From NCBI GenBank assembly GCA_003511825.1, contig DOIU01000466.1:1-10781 (forward strand): a DNA stretch of 10,781 nucleotides, written 5' to 3'. Position 1 is the first letter of the stretch. The number at the start of each line of letters is the position of its first letter. A program made the position numbers and the translations under genes. The notes under the pieces were generated by a model. It was given only the letters and a program-made list of their open reading frames with translations. It made no database searches and was not told where the DNA came from. This document shows, piece after piece, positions 1-7,296 of this stretch. This DNA is from Gammaproteobacteria bacterium (GTDB lineage: Bacteria > Pseudomonadota > Gammaproteobacteria > Granulosicoccales > Granulosicoccaceae).

Positions 1-1594
1 CCGCAAAGATATTCGGATCAAAGATGATATCTTCGGGCGGGAAACCAATGTCCTCGGTCAGCAAGTGATAGGCGCGTGCGCAGATGTCGGTTTTGCGCGC
101 AATGGTGTCGGCTTGACCGGTTTCGTCAAACGCCATCACCACAACGGCGGCGCCATAGCGCAGTGCCAGATTGGCGTGTTCGCGAAACTGCGCCTCGCCT
201 TCCTTGAGGCTGATGGAGTTGATGATGGGCTTGCCTTGGGTGCACTTTAAGCCGGCTTCAATCACGGACCAATCGGATGAATCAATCATCACCGGCACGC
301 GTGCGATATCGGGCTCGGTGGAGATGAGATTCATAAACCGGATCATCGCGGCTTTGGAGTCAAGCAGGCCCTCATCCATATTGATGTCGATGATTTGCGC
401 CCCGTTGTCGACTTGCTGGCGCGCAACGCTGAGGGCTGTTTCGTAGTCTTCCTGCATGATCAGCTTTTTAAAGCGTGCCGAGCCGGTGATGTTGGTGCGC
501 TCGCCGACGTTGCAGAACAATGAATCCGCCGCAAGATTGCAGGCTTCCAGGCCAGCCAGTCGGAAGGCTACCGGAATCTCGGGAATGGCCCGTGGCGGAT
601 GCTGAGCAACAGCGGCCCCAATGGTGCGAATGTGATCAGGCGTTGTGCCACAACAGCCGCCAACGATATTCACATAACCCTTGGCCGCCCAGTCGCCGAT
701 CTCGGTGGCCATCTGTTCGGGCGTTTCGTCATAGCCGCCAAAGGCGTTGGGCAGGCCCGCATTGGGGTGGGTCGACACATAGGTGTCTGCGATTGTGGAG
801 AGCTCCTCGACATAAGGTCTCAGCTCTTGCGGCCCCAACGCACAATTCAGGCTGATGGCGAGCGGCTTGGCGTGGCGCACGGCGTTCCAAAAACCTTCGA
901 GGGTTTGCCCCGAGAGGGTTCGTCCGGAGGCGTCGGTAATGGTGCCGGAGATCATGATCGGCAAGCGTATTTGCTTGTCGTCAAAGTACCGCATAATGGC
1001 GAAGATGGCTGCCTTGGCGTTGAGGGTATCGAAGATCGTTTCGATCATCAGCAGATCTACGCCACCGGCAATCAGCCCGTCACAGGCTTCATAGTAAGCC
1101 GCTTCCAGCTGATCAAAGGTGATGTTGCGCATCGCCGGGTCATTCACATCGGGTGAGATGGATGCGGTGCGATTGGTGGGGCCCAACACGCCGGCGACAA
1201 AGCGTGGTTTGTCCGGTGTGCGTTCGGTGTAGGTGTCGGCAGCGGCGCGCGCCAGCTGCGCGGATTGCAGATTCAGCGCGTGTGACAATGCCTGCATATC
1301 GTAATCTGCCATGCTGACCGTATTGGCATTGAACGTGTTGGTCTCGATGATATCCGCGCCGGCTTCGAGGTAGGCGAGGTGGATATCGCGAATGAGGTCG
1401 GGCTGCGTCAGAGAGAGCAGGTCGTTATTGCCTTTGAGCTCACTGGGCCAGTCTTTGTAGGCCTCGCCACGGTAATCGTCTTCGTCCAGGTCGTGTTGCT
1501 GGATCATGGTCCCCATCGCACCGTCGAGCAACAGGATGCGTTGCGCCAGTAGGCGTTTGAGGGTGTCTTCGGGGGTCTTTACAACGGAGTTCAT
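1..1594 (-). CDS. metH: Cobalamin-dependent methionine synthase, N-terminal part (truncated by window edge)
   Basis: MetH transfers a methyl group from 5-methyltetrahydrofolate to homocysteine through cobalamin, in the cytoplasm. The frame opens at ATG 1594 and stays open to the left edge, giving 531 codons of an enzyme that is about 1,230 residues in E. coli. The homocysteine-binding barrel covers roughly residues 10-330: LLDGAMGTM at 22-30 and the three zinc-binding cysteines C251 (in NCALG), C314 and C315 (in [11 protein letters not shown]). The pterin-binding domain begins near 345, with [14 protein letters not shown] at 362-375, DINMDEG at 403-409 and MIDSSDW at 436-442. The cobalamin-binding and SAM-reactivation domains lie outside the window. 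There is no strong Shine-Dalgarno before the start, but the N-terminus fits the family. It is divergent from the ArsR-type regulator and metF. Identification is from remembered family sequence and is close to certain. Confidence 0.97.
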   Translation of the reverse strand, partial: MNSVVKTPEDTLKRLLAQRILLLDGAMGTMIQQHDLDEDDYRGEAYKDWPSELKGNNDLLSLTQPDLIRDIHLAYLEAGADIIETNTFNANTVSMADYDMQALSHALNLQSAQLARAAADTYTERTPDKPRFVAGVLGPTNRTASISPDVNDPAMRNITFDQLEAAYYEACDGLIAGGVDLLMIETIFDTLNAKAAIFAIMRYFDDKQIRLPIMISGTITDASGRTLSGQTLEGFWNAVRHAKPLAISLNCALGPQELRPYVEELSTIADTYVSTHPNAGLPNAFGGYDETPEQMATEIGDWAAKGYVNIVGGCCGTTPDHIRTIGAAVAQHPPRAIPEIPVAFRLAGLEACNLAADSLFCNVGERTNITGSARFKKLIMQEDYETALSVARQQVDNGAQIIDINMDEGLLDSKAAMIRFMNLISTEPDIARVPVMIDSSDWSVIEAGLKCTQGKPIINSISLKEGEAQFREHANLALRYGAAVVVMAFDETGQADTIARKTDICARAYHLLTEDIGFPPEDIIFDPNIFA

Positions 1595-1652
1595 GGCGTA
1601 TGCGTCGGCGCTTTTTTTACGGTAATGGGTAAATAGTGTATGCCATATGTAG

Positions 1653-1672
1653 ATATAAAGATATCTTTATAT
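1653..1672. promoter_or_regulatory. Perfect 20-bp palindromic operator between metH and the ArsR-type regulator
   Basis: ATATAAAGATATCTTTATAT is a perfect inverted repeat centred between 1662 and 1663. It overlaps the last two bases of the metH -10 box and covers the predicted metH start site, the classic position for a repressor. It lies about 83 bp upstream of the regulator start, so it could also control regulator-metF. ArsR-family dimers bind AT-rich palindromes of this size, and the adjacent regulator is the natural candidate. No second perfect copy was seen elsewhere in the window. Binding is inferred. Confidence 0.7.
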
Positions 1673-1699
1673 TATAGTGTTTCTGGTCGAGGTTGTCAG
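1671..1699 (-). promoter_or_regulatory. Predicted sigma-70 promoter of metH
   Basis: On the minus strand CTGACA (1694-1699) is followed after exactly 17 bases by a perfect TATAAT (1671-1676). This predicts transcription starting near 1663-1665 and a leader of about 70 nt before the metH ATG at 1594. I see no room or folding for a cobalamin or SAM riboswitch in that leader, so control is more likely at the DNA level through the overlapping palindrome. Confidence 0.75.
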
Positions 1700-1755
1700 G
1701 ACGTGCCCGCTAGCGTGTCCAGCGCTGTGGTGCATCCCGTGCCTCGCATCAGAGA

Positions 1756-2718
1756 ATGCAGTTATCAGGCCCACGCAGAATGATTGAAAAAGAACAACTC
1801 CTGCTTGCACTGAAAGCCGCCGGTGAAGCCACACGGCTGCGTCTATTGGCCTTGTGCGCGCAAGGGGAACTGAGCGTGAGCGAACTCACGCAAATCGTTG
1901 CGCAAAGCCAGCCACGTGTCTCCCGGCATCTCAAAATGCTGGTTGAGGGCGGTTTGTTGGAGCGTTTTCGCGAGGGGGCCATGGTGTTTTATCGCTGTAA
2001 TGAGCGCGGCCCTCTGGGTGAGTTCGGTGAGAGCTTAATTCGTCAGTTGCCTGATGATGATCCTGAGTTGCAGCGAGATAGAGCGCGCTTGGAGGACGTG
2101 AAGCTCCGACGCGCTGAGCTGGCGCACCGCTACTTCCGTGAAAATGCGGACCGCTGGAATGACATCCGCAGTTTGCATGTGCGCGAAAGAGATGTCGAAG
2201 AGGCGCTCAAAGATGTCATCGGCGCAGAACCTGTCGATGACTACGTAGATATCGGGACAGGCACAGGCCGCATTCTGGTGTTGCTGGCAGATCGCGTGCG
2301 TCACGGTATGGGCATTGATATTAGCCCAGAGATGCTGACAGTCGCGCGTGACAGCATTGAGCAAGCGGGGTTGCGCCACGTCCATGTGCGCAAGAGCGAT
2401 ATGTATACCATGCCACTGGACGATGCGAGCGTTGATCTCGCAACGCTGCATTTGGTGCTGCATTACAGCGCTGACACCGATCGCGTTATTGCCGAAGCAG
2501 CGCGTGTGCTGCGACCCGCTGGGCGGTTGATCATTATTGATTTTGCGCCGCATCACGAAGAACACCTGCGCCATGAACATCGGCATTACCGCCTGGGGTT
2601 TGCGGACGATGACATTGCGCGGCTGTTTAAAGATCACGGTCTGGCGCCAGGACCGGTTACCGAGTTGAGTGGGGATCCACTCACGGTGAAAATCTGGCAA
2701 GGACGAAAAGCCGGCTGA
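1756..2718 (+). CDS. sahR: ArsR-family regulator fused to a SAM-dependent methyltransferase domain (SahR-like)
   Basis: A 320-residue two-domain protein. Residues about 13-85 form an ArsR winged helix, with recognition helix SQPRVSRHLKML at 51-62 and wing up to VFYR. The CxC metal-binding pair typical of ArsR/SmtB sensors is absent from the DNA-binding domain. Residues about 125-315 are a class I methyltransferase fold: motif I VDIGTGTG at 164-171, acidic D188 in GIDIS, LHLVLHY at 231-237 and LIIIDFAPHH at 258-267, followed by a His-rich stretch to about 278. ArsR regulators beside methionine-cycle genes have been described in Proteobacteria as SahR, responding to S-adenosylhomocysteine. The context here, divergent metH and downstream metF after 16 bp, supports that role. 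The methyltransferase fold may serve as the SAM/SAH sensor rather than an enzyme, which is inference. ATG 1780 is an alternative start; neither has a clear ribosome-binding site. Confidence 0.85.
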   Translation: MQLSGPRRMIEKEQLLLALKAAGEATRLRLLALCAQGELSVSELTQIVAQSQPRVSRHLKMLVEGGLLERFREGAMVFYRCNERGPLGEFGESLIRQLPDDDPELQRDRARLEDVKLRRAELAHRYFRENADRWNDIRSLHVRERDVEEALKDVIGAEPVDDYVDIGTGTGRILVLLADRVRHGMGIDISPEMLTVARDSIEQAGLRHVHVRKSDMYTMPLDDASVDLATLHLVLHYSADTDRVIAEAARVLRPAGRLIIIDFAPHHEEHLRHEHRHYRLGFADDDIARLFKDHGLAPGPVTELSGDPLTVKIWQGRKAG

Positions 2719-2734
2719 GCCCGGCACATTGACT

Positions 2735-3628
2735 ATGACTCTCGGGGAACCCACAGTGCCACACACAGGAACAGGCAAAAGCCAGCAACCGACATTTTCG
2801 TTTGAGTTTTTTCCGCCACGCACGGCGCTGATGCAGCGCAAGTTTTGGCGGACGGTGGGCAGGATGGAAGCGCTGTCACCGGCGTTTTTTTCGGTCACCT
2901 ATGGCGCGCTGGGAAGTGGCCAGACACAAAGCGTGGATACTGTAAAGGCCTTGTGCGCTGAGAGTGATGTGCCCGTGGCTGCACATTTAACCTGCGTGGG
3001 TGCAAATCGTGAAACCCTCAATGCGGTTATTCACGATCTGCGCGATTGCGGTATTCGAGGGGTGGTCGCGCTCAGGGGTGATGGTGAGGAGCCCGGCGCG
3101 CCGTTTTGCGCTCACCCTGACGGTTATCAGTCAGTGCCTGAATTGGTGACTTACTTGCGAGGAAGCGGCGAGCAAGCGATCAGTGTCGCGGCGTATCCTG
3201 AGGTGCATCCTCAGGCTAGCAGTCCGGAGGAGGACTTGCTCCACCTCAAGCGTAAGCTGGATGCGGGTGCGGATCAGGCCATTACTCAGTATTTCTTTGA
3301 AGCCGAAGATTTTCTGCGGTTTCGGGACAGGGCCATAGCCGCAGGGATAGCTAAGCCGATTATTCCGGGGATTTTACCGATTCATAATTATCAGCGGGTG
3401 GTGCAGTTTAGCCAACGCTGTGGTGCCAGTGTGCCCACGCGGTTTGCCGATGATTATGCGCGGCTGGACAATGACCCGCAGGGCCGCTACGAGTTCTCTG
3501 TCGCGCTGGCCGTGCGCTTAGGGGAAACCCTGATGGCAGAGGGCGTCAGCCAATTCCATTTCTACACGCTTAACCAAACAGACCTCAGCCACGCCGTGTG
3601 TTGCGAACTCTTACGCGAGCCCCAGTAA
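2735..3628 (+). CDS. metF: 5,10-Methylenetetrahydrofolate reductase
   Basis: MetF is a FAD enzyme that reduces 5,10-methylene-THF to 5-methyl-THF, the methyl donor for MetH. From ATG 2735 it has 297 residues, the normal size for bacterial MetF. Visible signatures are FSFEFFPPRT at 21-30 with the catalytic-type Glu24, SVTYGA at 53-58, ALRGD at 112-116 (Asp116 matches the conserved flavin/folate-site Asp), AAYPEVHPQA at 152-161, TQYFF at 184-188 with the conserved Gln185, and FHFYTLN at 274-280. It lies 16 bp after the regulator gene and is probably co-transcribed with it. The start is uncertain: TTG 2729 is in frame, and GTG 2756 has a better-placed purine run (CGGGGAA at 2743-2749). All three choices leave the catalytic domain complete. 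No clear terminator follows. Confidence 0.95.
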   Translation: MTLGEPTVPHTGTGKSQQPTFSFEFFPPRTALMQRKFWRTVGRMEALSPAFFSVTYGALGSGQTQSVDTVKALCAESDVPVAAHLTCVGANRETLNAVIHDLRDCGIRGVVALRGDGEEPGAPFCAHPDGYQSVPELVTYLRGSGEQAISVAAYPEVHPQASSPEEDLLHLKRKLDAGADQAITQYFFEAEDFLRFRDRAIAAGIAKPIIPGILPIHNYQRVVQFSQRCGASVPTRFADDYARLDNDPQGRYEFSVALAVRLGETLMAEGVSQFHFYTLNQTDLSHAVCCELLREPQ

Positions 3629-3725
3629 TTCTTAGGGCAACGCGCATTCTGTTAAGCGTGCACTTGGGCCACTGAACAAAAGTCTCTACAATTGCGCCGC
3701 GAAATCTGTGCATTGTGCGCAGTCC

Positions 3726-3752
3726 TTGACTAAGCTATTACAGGTTTAGTTA
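3726..3752 (+). promoter_or_regulatory. Weak candidate promoter upstream of the small unknown gene
   Basis: TTGACT at 3726-3731 is a good -35 match, followed after 15 bases by TAGTTA at 3747-3752, a poor -10 with short spacing. It sits about 30 bases before the likely GTG start at 3780. The rest of the 151-base gap after metF shows no further clear signal, so this is only the best available candidate. Confidence 0.3.
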
Positions 3753-3779
3753 AGTCCATCGAGTGCTGTTGAGTTGCCT

Positions 3780-4316
3780 GTGAACGTCACTGACGATTGT
3801 GTGTATTCTGACGACGAGTTGTTAGTCTTTTTACTGCATTTGTACCCATCGAATGCAGAATATCATGAGTCCTCAACGTCTCTTTGGGACGTGGCGGATA
3901 CGTTGGAGTATGCGCGTCCGGATGCGCAAAATATTGCTGATGCGCTGCAAGGCAAAGGCCTGCTGACCTATGTGTCAGTCTCGGGCCATGTTGCCTTGAC
4001 CAGTCGGGGCAGCTTTGAAGTCATGCTGGCTTTGGCGCAACCTGACAAGCCTTCAAGGTACTTCCCATCTGTTGCACAAGTTCGCAAACAGGCGCGATTT
4101 GCGCCCGCGCTGCGAACGGTGAATTTCTCGGAGTTGCTTGGGCAGCTCAGGGAATTCTGCGTCGATTTAACCTTGTCTGATGATATGAGTGACCGTTTGG
4201 GTACGCTGGTGGCGGAGCTCGAAAGTGTTGTTGGTCAAGAAAGTACGGCTAATGGGCATGTCGTGAACGAGCTGCAAGTGATCGATCGACTGCTGGCCAA
4301 CCAGGTCCCTGCCTAA
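3780..4316 (+). CDS. Unrecognised protein of about 178 residues with a possible winged-helix fold
   Basis: I do not recognise this protein. From GTG 3780 it has 178 residues, with no signal peptide or membrane segment and an acidic, mostly helical character. Residues about 10-22 and 36-60 look like helices, and LLTYVSVSGHVALTSRG at about 61-77 resembles the beta-wing of a winged-helix DNA-binding domain. The C-terminal third (about 115-175) is helical, ending in LESVVGQESTANGHVVNELQ-like heptads that could mediate dimerisation. Base usage matches its neighbours. GTG 3780 is preferred because a GAG lies 6 bases upstream; TTG 3774 in the same frame would leave no room for a ribosome-binding site. 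It lies 168 bp before the exopolysaccharide control genes on the same strand, so a local regulator is a reasonable guess but not shown. Confidence 0.7.
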   Translation: MNVTDDCVYSDDELLVFLLHLYPSNAEYHESSTSLWDVADTLEYARPDAQNIADALQGKGLLTYVSVSGHVALTSRGSFEVMLALAQPDKPSRYFPSVAQVRKQARFAPALRTVNFSELLGQLREFCVDLTLSDDMSDRLGTLVAELESVVGQESTANGHVVNELQVIDRLLANQVPA

Positions 4317-4423
4317 TGTTGGTAATTTTTGCGGCCTAGGCCCGCCCGTGATTATTGTGTCGCTGTAAGCTGATAGCAGGGTGACATGTGTGAAACCTAA
4401 GACGATGAGAGAGTTTGATATCA

Positions 4424-4465
4424 TGTGCCATTGGCACAATGGAGAACGCGCGCCTTTGATAGGCG
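4424..4465 (+). promoter_or_regulatory. Two inverted repeats in the leader of the ATPase-FHA gene
   Basis: TGTGCCA-T-TGGCACA (4424-4438) is a 15-bp inverted repeat with perfect 7-base arms around one T. It is followed by CGCCT-TTGAT-AGGCG (4451-4465), which could form a small RNA hairpin immediately before the purine-rich GGGTGAG run that serves as the only plausible ribosome-binding site. The first looks like a protein-binding operator (too tight a loop for a good RNA hairpin); the second could affect translation. Function is inferred. The rest of the gap from 4317 shows only the short palindrome GGCCTAGGCC near 4334, with no T-run to make it a terminator. Confidence 0.4.
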
Positions 4466-4484
4466 GGTGAGTCCGACAACTACC

Positions 4485-5645
4485 ATGTATTGCGAATTTT
4501 TTGATCTATCTGATTATCCCTTTTCCCCTCGGGTCGATGCGCTGAACTTCTACCGGTCAACGACTGTGGATCAAGCGCTGGCGACATTGCGTCACGGTAT
4601 GCTGTCCGGGGACAGGCTGTTAGTGTTTAACGGTGCCGCAGGTGCCGGAAAGACGGCGTTGCTGAACTATTTGCGCGCGGGGCTGGCATCATCCGTCCGC
4701 AGTGAATATGTTCTCGGCAGTGATGACAGCGATACCGAATTTCTGCAAGCCATAGCACATGCCTATGGTCTGCCTGTTGCCGATACGCGTGCGCAATTGT
4801 TTAACGACATTACGCATGAATGGCAACGCTTGTCATCTCGCGGCGAGCGGTTGCTGCTCATTGTTGATAATGCGCACGGCTTGACGATACCTTCGCTGCG
4901 CGTGGTGAATCGTTTGGTCAGCGGGCAAGCCAATGGTGCTTACTCCGTGACGGTGTTGCTCAGCGGCCGCAAGGATTTGCCCAAGCAACTCGTTCGCGAG
5001 TTCGGTTCCTTGCGCGACCAGCAGTTCCGCATGATCGCATCACTGCAACCCCTGAACGTGACTGATACAGAGCACTACATCAGCGCACGCATCGCGCACG
5101 TAGGGGGAGAGGCTACGGCTATTTTCTCTGCGTCCGTCATGGCGTTGGTGCACACATACAGCAACGGTCTGCCGCAGCGAATCAATAGCTTGTGTGATAT
5201 TGCGTTGCTCAATGCATACGCGCAAGGCGATAACAAAGTCAAGCGCGCACACCTTGAGAGTGCTTTGAGGAAACTCGGTTGGGCGGTGCGTCGGGATTCG
5301 GCTTCCACACAGGCACACGCATCAGCACGCATTGTGTCTACGGATACTAATGGTCACAGCGTGAGTTACGACTTGAGTGGTCAGGCTTTGCGTATTGGTC
5401 GAGCTGAGGATTGCGATATCCGTATTGATCAACAGGGCGTGGCTGACTATCAGGCCGCGGTCGTGCCGATCAGCGACAGTAGCTACTTATTAGAAAATCA
5501 CAACACTGACAACTCAGTGCTTGTCAATGCAAGTGCGGTAAAGCGCGTGCCTCTGAAATCTGGGGATGTAGTGAGCATTGGCAACGCCGAGTTGCGCTAT
5601 GAAACTCTTTCGGCCGAACAGCGGCCGTCCGCCCAGTCGTCTTGA
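4485..5645 (+). CDS. ExeA-like AAA ATPase fused to a C-terminal FHA-like domain
   Basis: A 386-residue fusion. Residues 1-265 follow the ExeA/XrtA-associated ATPase plan: an N-terminal MYxxFFDLxxYPFS box like that of the ATPase at 8144, Walker A GAAGAGKT at 50-57, Walker B LLLIVDNAH at 123-131, and a GLPQRIN sensor-2-type motif at 228-234. After a linker (about 270-285), residues about 290-373 form an FHA-like beta domain with LRIGR at 302-306 and LKSGDVVSIGNAELRY at 357-372. Two oddities are clear. The Walker B glutamate is Asn129. The FHA Ser/His pair (normally VSRxHA) is VADYQA at 319-324, although Arg306 and Asn343 remain. It may bind nucleotide without efficient hydrolysis and act as a scaffold; that is inference. 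ATG 4485 is chosen because it aligns with the paralogue. An in-frame GTG 4425 would add 20 residues unlike the family. It precedes the chain-length gene by 16 bp. Confidence 0.88.
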   Translation: MYCEFFDLSDYPFSPRVDALNFYRSTTVDQALATLRHGMLSGDRLLVFNGAAGAGKTALLNYLRAGLASSVRSEYVLGSDDSDTEFLQAIAHAYGLPVADTRAQLFNDITHEWQRLSSRGERLLLIVDNAHGLTIPSLRVVNRLVSGQANGAYSVTVLLSGRKDLPKQLVREFGSLRDQQFRMIASLQPLNVTDTEHYISARIAHVGGEATAIFSASVMALVHTYSNGLPQRINSLCDIALLNAYAQGDNKVKRAHLESALRKLGWAVRRDSASTQAHASARIVSTDTNGHSVSYDLSGQALRIGRAEDCDIRIDQQGVADYQAAVVPISDSSYLLENHNTDNSVLVNASAVKRVPLKSGDVVSIGNAELRYETLSAEQRPSAQSS

Positions 5646-5661
5646 AGACGCGTGGGCCAGA

Positions 5662-7293
5662 ATGACTAAAGAAACGGTTATGCAACTGGATACAACAACG
5701 ACGTCAGGCTTCTCTCTGCACGATTTGGTGACCTTGTTTCTGCGCAAAAAAGCGCAGTTCACGCTGCCATTTCTCTTGGTTTTTGGTTTGGTTACCTTTT
5801 ATGCCTTTGTTGCCGAGGCTGAATATCGCTCTGAAGCACGCATTCTGATAGAGCCGAAAGGCCTGCAGCTGGGAGACCAGGCATCAGTAGCGAGCTTCAC
5901 GGAACATCGCATTCAGATTATTTCGGAGCAGATCATGCAGCGCGAAAACATGCTGCAGTTGATCAAAGACCACGATCTGTACCCCGAGCTCAGTCTGGAA
6001 TCGCTGGATAAAGCCATTGAACAGCTTGAGGAAGCGATAGACATGAAGCCGGTCAACACGGAGTTAGTTGATCCGACAACAGGGCGTGTTCGTGAGTCTA
6101 CTATTGCCTTTCTATTGGCATTTGAGTACACCGATGCACAGGTGGCCAAGGCCGTGGCTGATAATTTGGTGTCGCTGTTCCTGCGGAAAAATGAGGCGAC
6201 GCGCATCGCCGATGTTGAGCAGACGGCGGGTTTTCTGAGTCAGCAGGTTGATCGTCTCGCGGCGCAAGTCGCCGAGCGTGAACAAGCATTGGCGAAGTTT
6301 AAGCAGGAAAACGCAGGTAAATTGCCGGAAACTCAAGACGCCAATTTACAGATTCTGGATCGCTACGAGCGGCAGTTGCTCGAGGTTGCAGAGGAGTTGC
6401 GCTCACTGCGCGAACAAGCGGTGTTCGTGGAGGCGGAGCTTGCGCAGACCAGCCCGACCGGTATGCTGATCGGCACCACCGGTGAACGGATTCTGACAAA
6501 CAGTGAAAAGATTAAAACACTCAGAACCGAGCTTGCGGATGCGCAGCGTCGTTATTCGGCCAATCACCCTGACGTTAAGCGCCTGAAGCGACAGCTGGAA
6601 GAAGCGCGCGCCGGTCTCAACAATGAAGATGCCGAATTCTACGCAGAAGATGCCAGTGCGCCAGACAATCCGGCCTATATTCAGCTGCAATCCAAACTGA
6701 AGTCAATTAACTCCAGTATCAGTGCACTTGATCGACGAGAAGCTAGCCTGAATGACAAGATCCGTCAGTACGAGACGAGCTTGACTGAATCGCCGGCGAT
6801 TGAGCGCGAGTACTTGGCCTTAACTCGCGACTATGAAAACGTGCTGGAAACTTACCGCGAAACCAAGCGCCAGCTGCTGGATGCGCAACTCTCAGAAGCT
6901 GCTGAAAAAGGCGATCAGAGCGACAGCTTCTCCATCCTCGAAGTGCCACGAGTGCCTGTAGATCCTGTGCGTCCCAATCGTCTGGCCATCCTCGTCATCG
7001 GATCAATACTCGCCTTGATCGTCGGTATCGTGACGGTATTGGTCAGTGACCAAATGGATCGCACTGTGCGCCATACCCGCGATCTGGCGGACCTGATTGG
7101 TGGGGCACCTTTGGGAGTGATCGGCTACATTGCTGTGGACGCTGATGTGCGGCGACGGCGGTTGTGGTGGTCTGCGGCGGCAATATTTGTCTTGGCGGTT
7201 GGCTTTACCGCTTACTATTTTATGACCGACCAGGAGGATATGGCGACGCCTGTCTCGACGGGGTTGGTCATTGATCAGCATGTGCGAGGGTAA
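5662..7293 (+). CDS. Wzz/GumC-type polysaccharide chain-length determinant (co-polymerase)
   Basis: An inner-membrane polysaccharide co-polymerase of 543 residues, which in this family sets chain length and couples export to a tyrosine kinase. The first membrane segment is about 31-51, followed by a Wzz-type start (AEYRSEARILIEP), a long periplasmic coiled-coil region (about 178-265, 281-318, 339-375) including the GumC-like SANHPDVKRL, and the GNVR-type end AIEREYLALTRDYENV. A proline-rich stretch (PRVPVDPVRP) leads into membrane segment 2 (about 441-462). Next comes a cytoplasmic kinase-contact region (DRTVRHTRDLADLIGGAPLG), then a third membrane segment (about 501-521) after RRRR. A third segment is found in XrtA-type chain-length proteins but not in classical Wzz. 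No kinase domain is fused; the kinase follows 3 bp downstream. ATG 5578 would overlap the preceding gene by 68 bp and ATG 5680 is also possible; 5662 is preferred. Confidence 0.92.
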   Translation: MTKETVMQLDTTTTSGFSLHDLVTLFLRKKAQFTLPFLLVFGLVTFYAFVAEAEYRSEARILIEPKGLQLGDQASVASFTEHRIQIISEQIMQRENMLQLIKDHDLYPELSLESLDKAIEQLEEAIDMKPVNTELVDPTTGRVRESTIAFLLAFEYTDAQVAKAVADNLVSLFLRKNEATRIADVEQTAGFLSQQVDRLAAQVAEREQALAKFKQENAGKLPETQDANLQILDRYERQLLEVAEELRSLREQAVFVEAELAQTSPTGMLIGTTGERILTNSEKIKTLRTELADAQRRYSANHPDVKRLKRQLEEARAGLNNEDAEFYAEDASAPDNPAYIQLQSKLKSINSSISALDRREASLNDKIRQYETSLTESPAIEREYLALTRDYENVLETYRETKRQLLDAQLSEAAEKGDQSDSFSILEVPRVPVDPVRPNRLAILVIGSILALIVGIVTVLVSDQMDRTVRHTRDLADLIGGAPLGVIGYIAVDADVRRRRLWWSAAAIFVLAVGFTAYYFMTDQEDMATPVSTGLVIDQHVRG

Positions 7294-7296
7294 GCC

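Noticed and set aside
599..1156. A 185-codon plus-strand open frame opposite metH
   Set aside because: The minus strand encodes an unbroken MetH with its catalytic motifs across the whole stretch; the plus frame has no family resemblance.
1617..1646. Possible 9-codon leader peptide (MAYTIYPLP) before metH on the minus strand
   Set aside because: It has no Shine-Dalgarno, contains no run of methionine codons and is followed by no attenuator-like hairpins.
2035..2898. A 287-codon open frame on the minus strand opposite the ArsR-methyltransferase gene and the start of metF
   Set aside because: It lies antisense to two well-identified proteins, has no recognisable domain and shows the irregular composition of a shadow frame.
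4424..4450. TGGCAC motifs that recall the -24 element of a sigma-54 promoter
   Set aside because: Neither strand has the TTGC-type -12 element at the required spacing.
5578..5661. Upstream ATG that would extend the chain-length protein by 28 residues
   Set aside because: It would overlap the FHA-like domain coding sequence by 68 bp, and the added residues are unlike the family N-terminus. Starts at 5662 or 5680 fit better.
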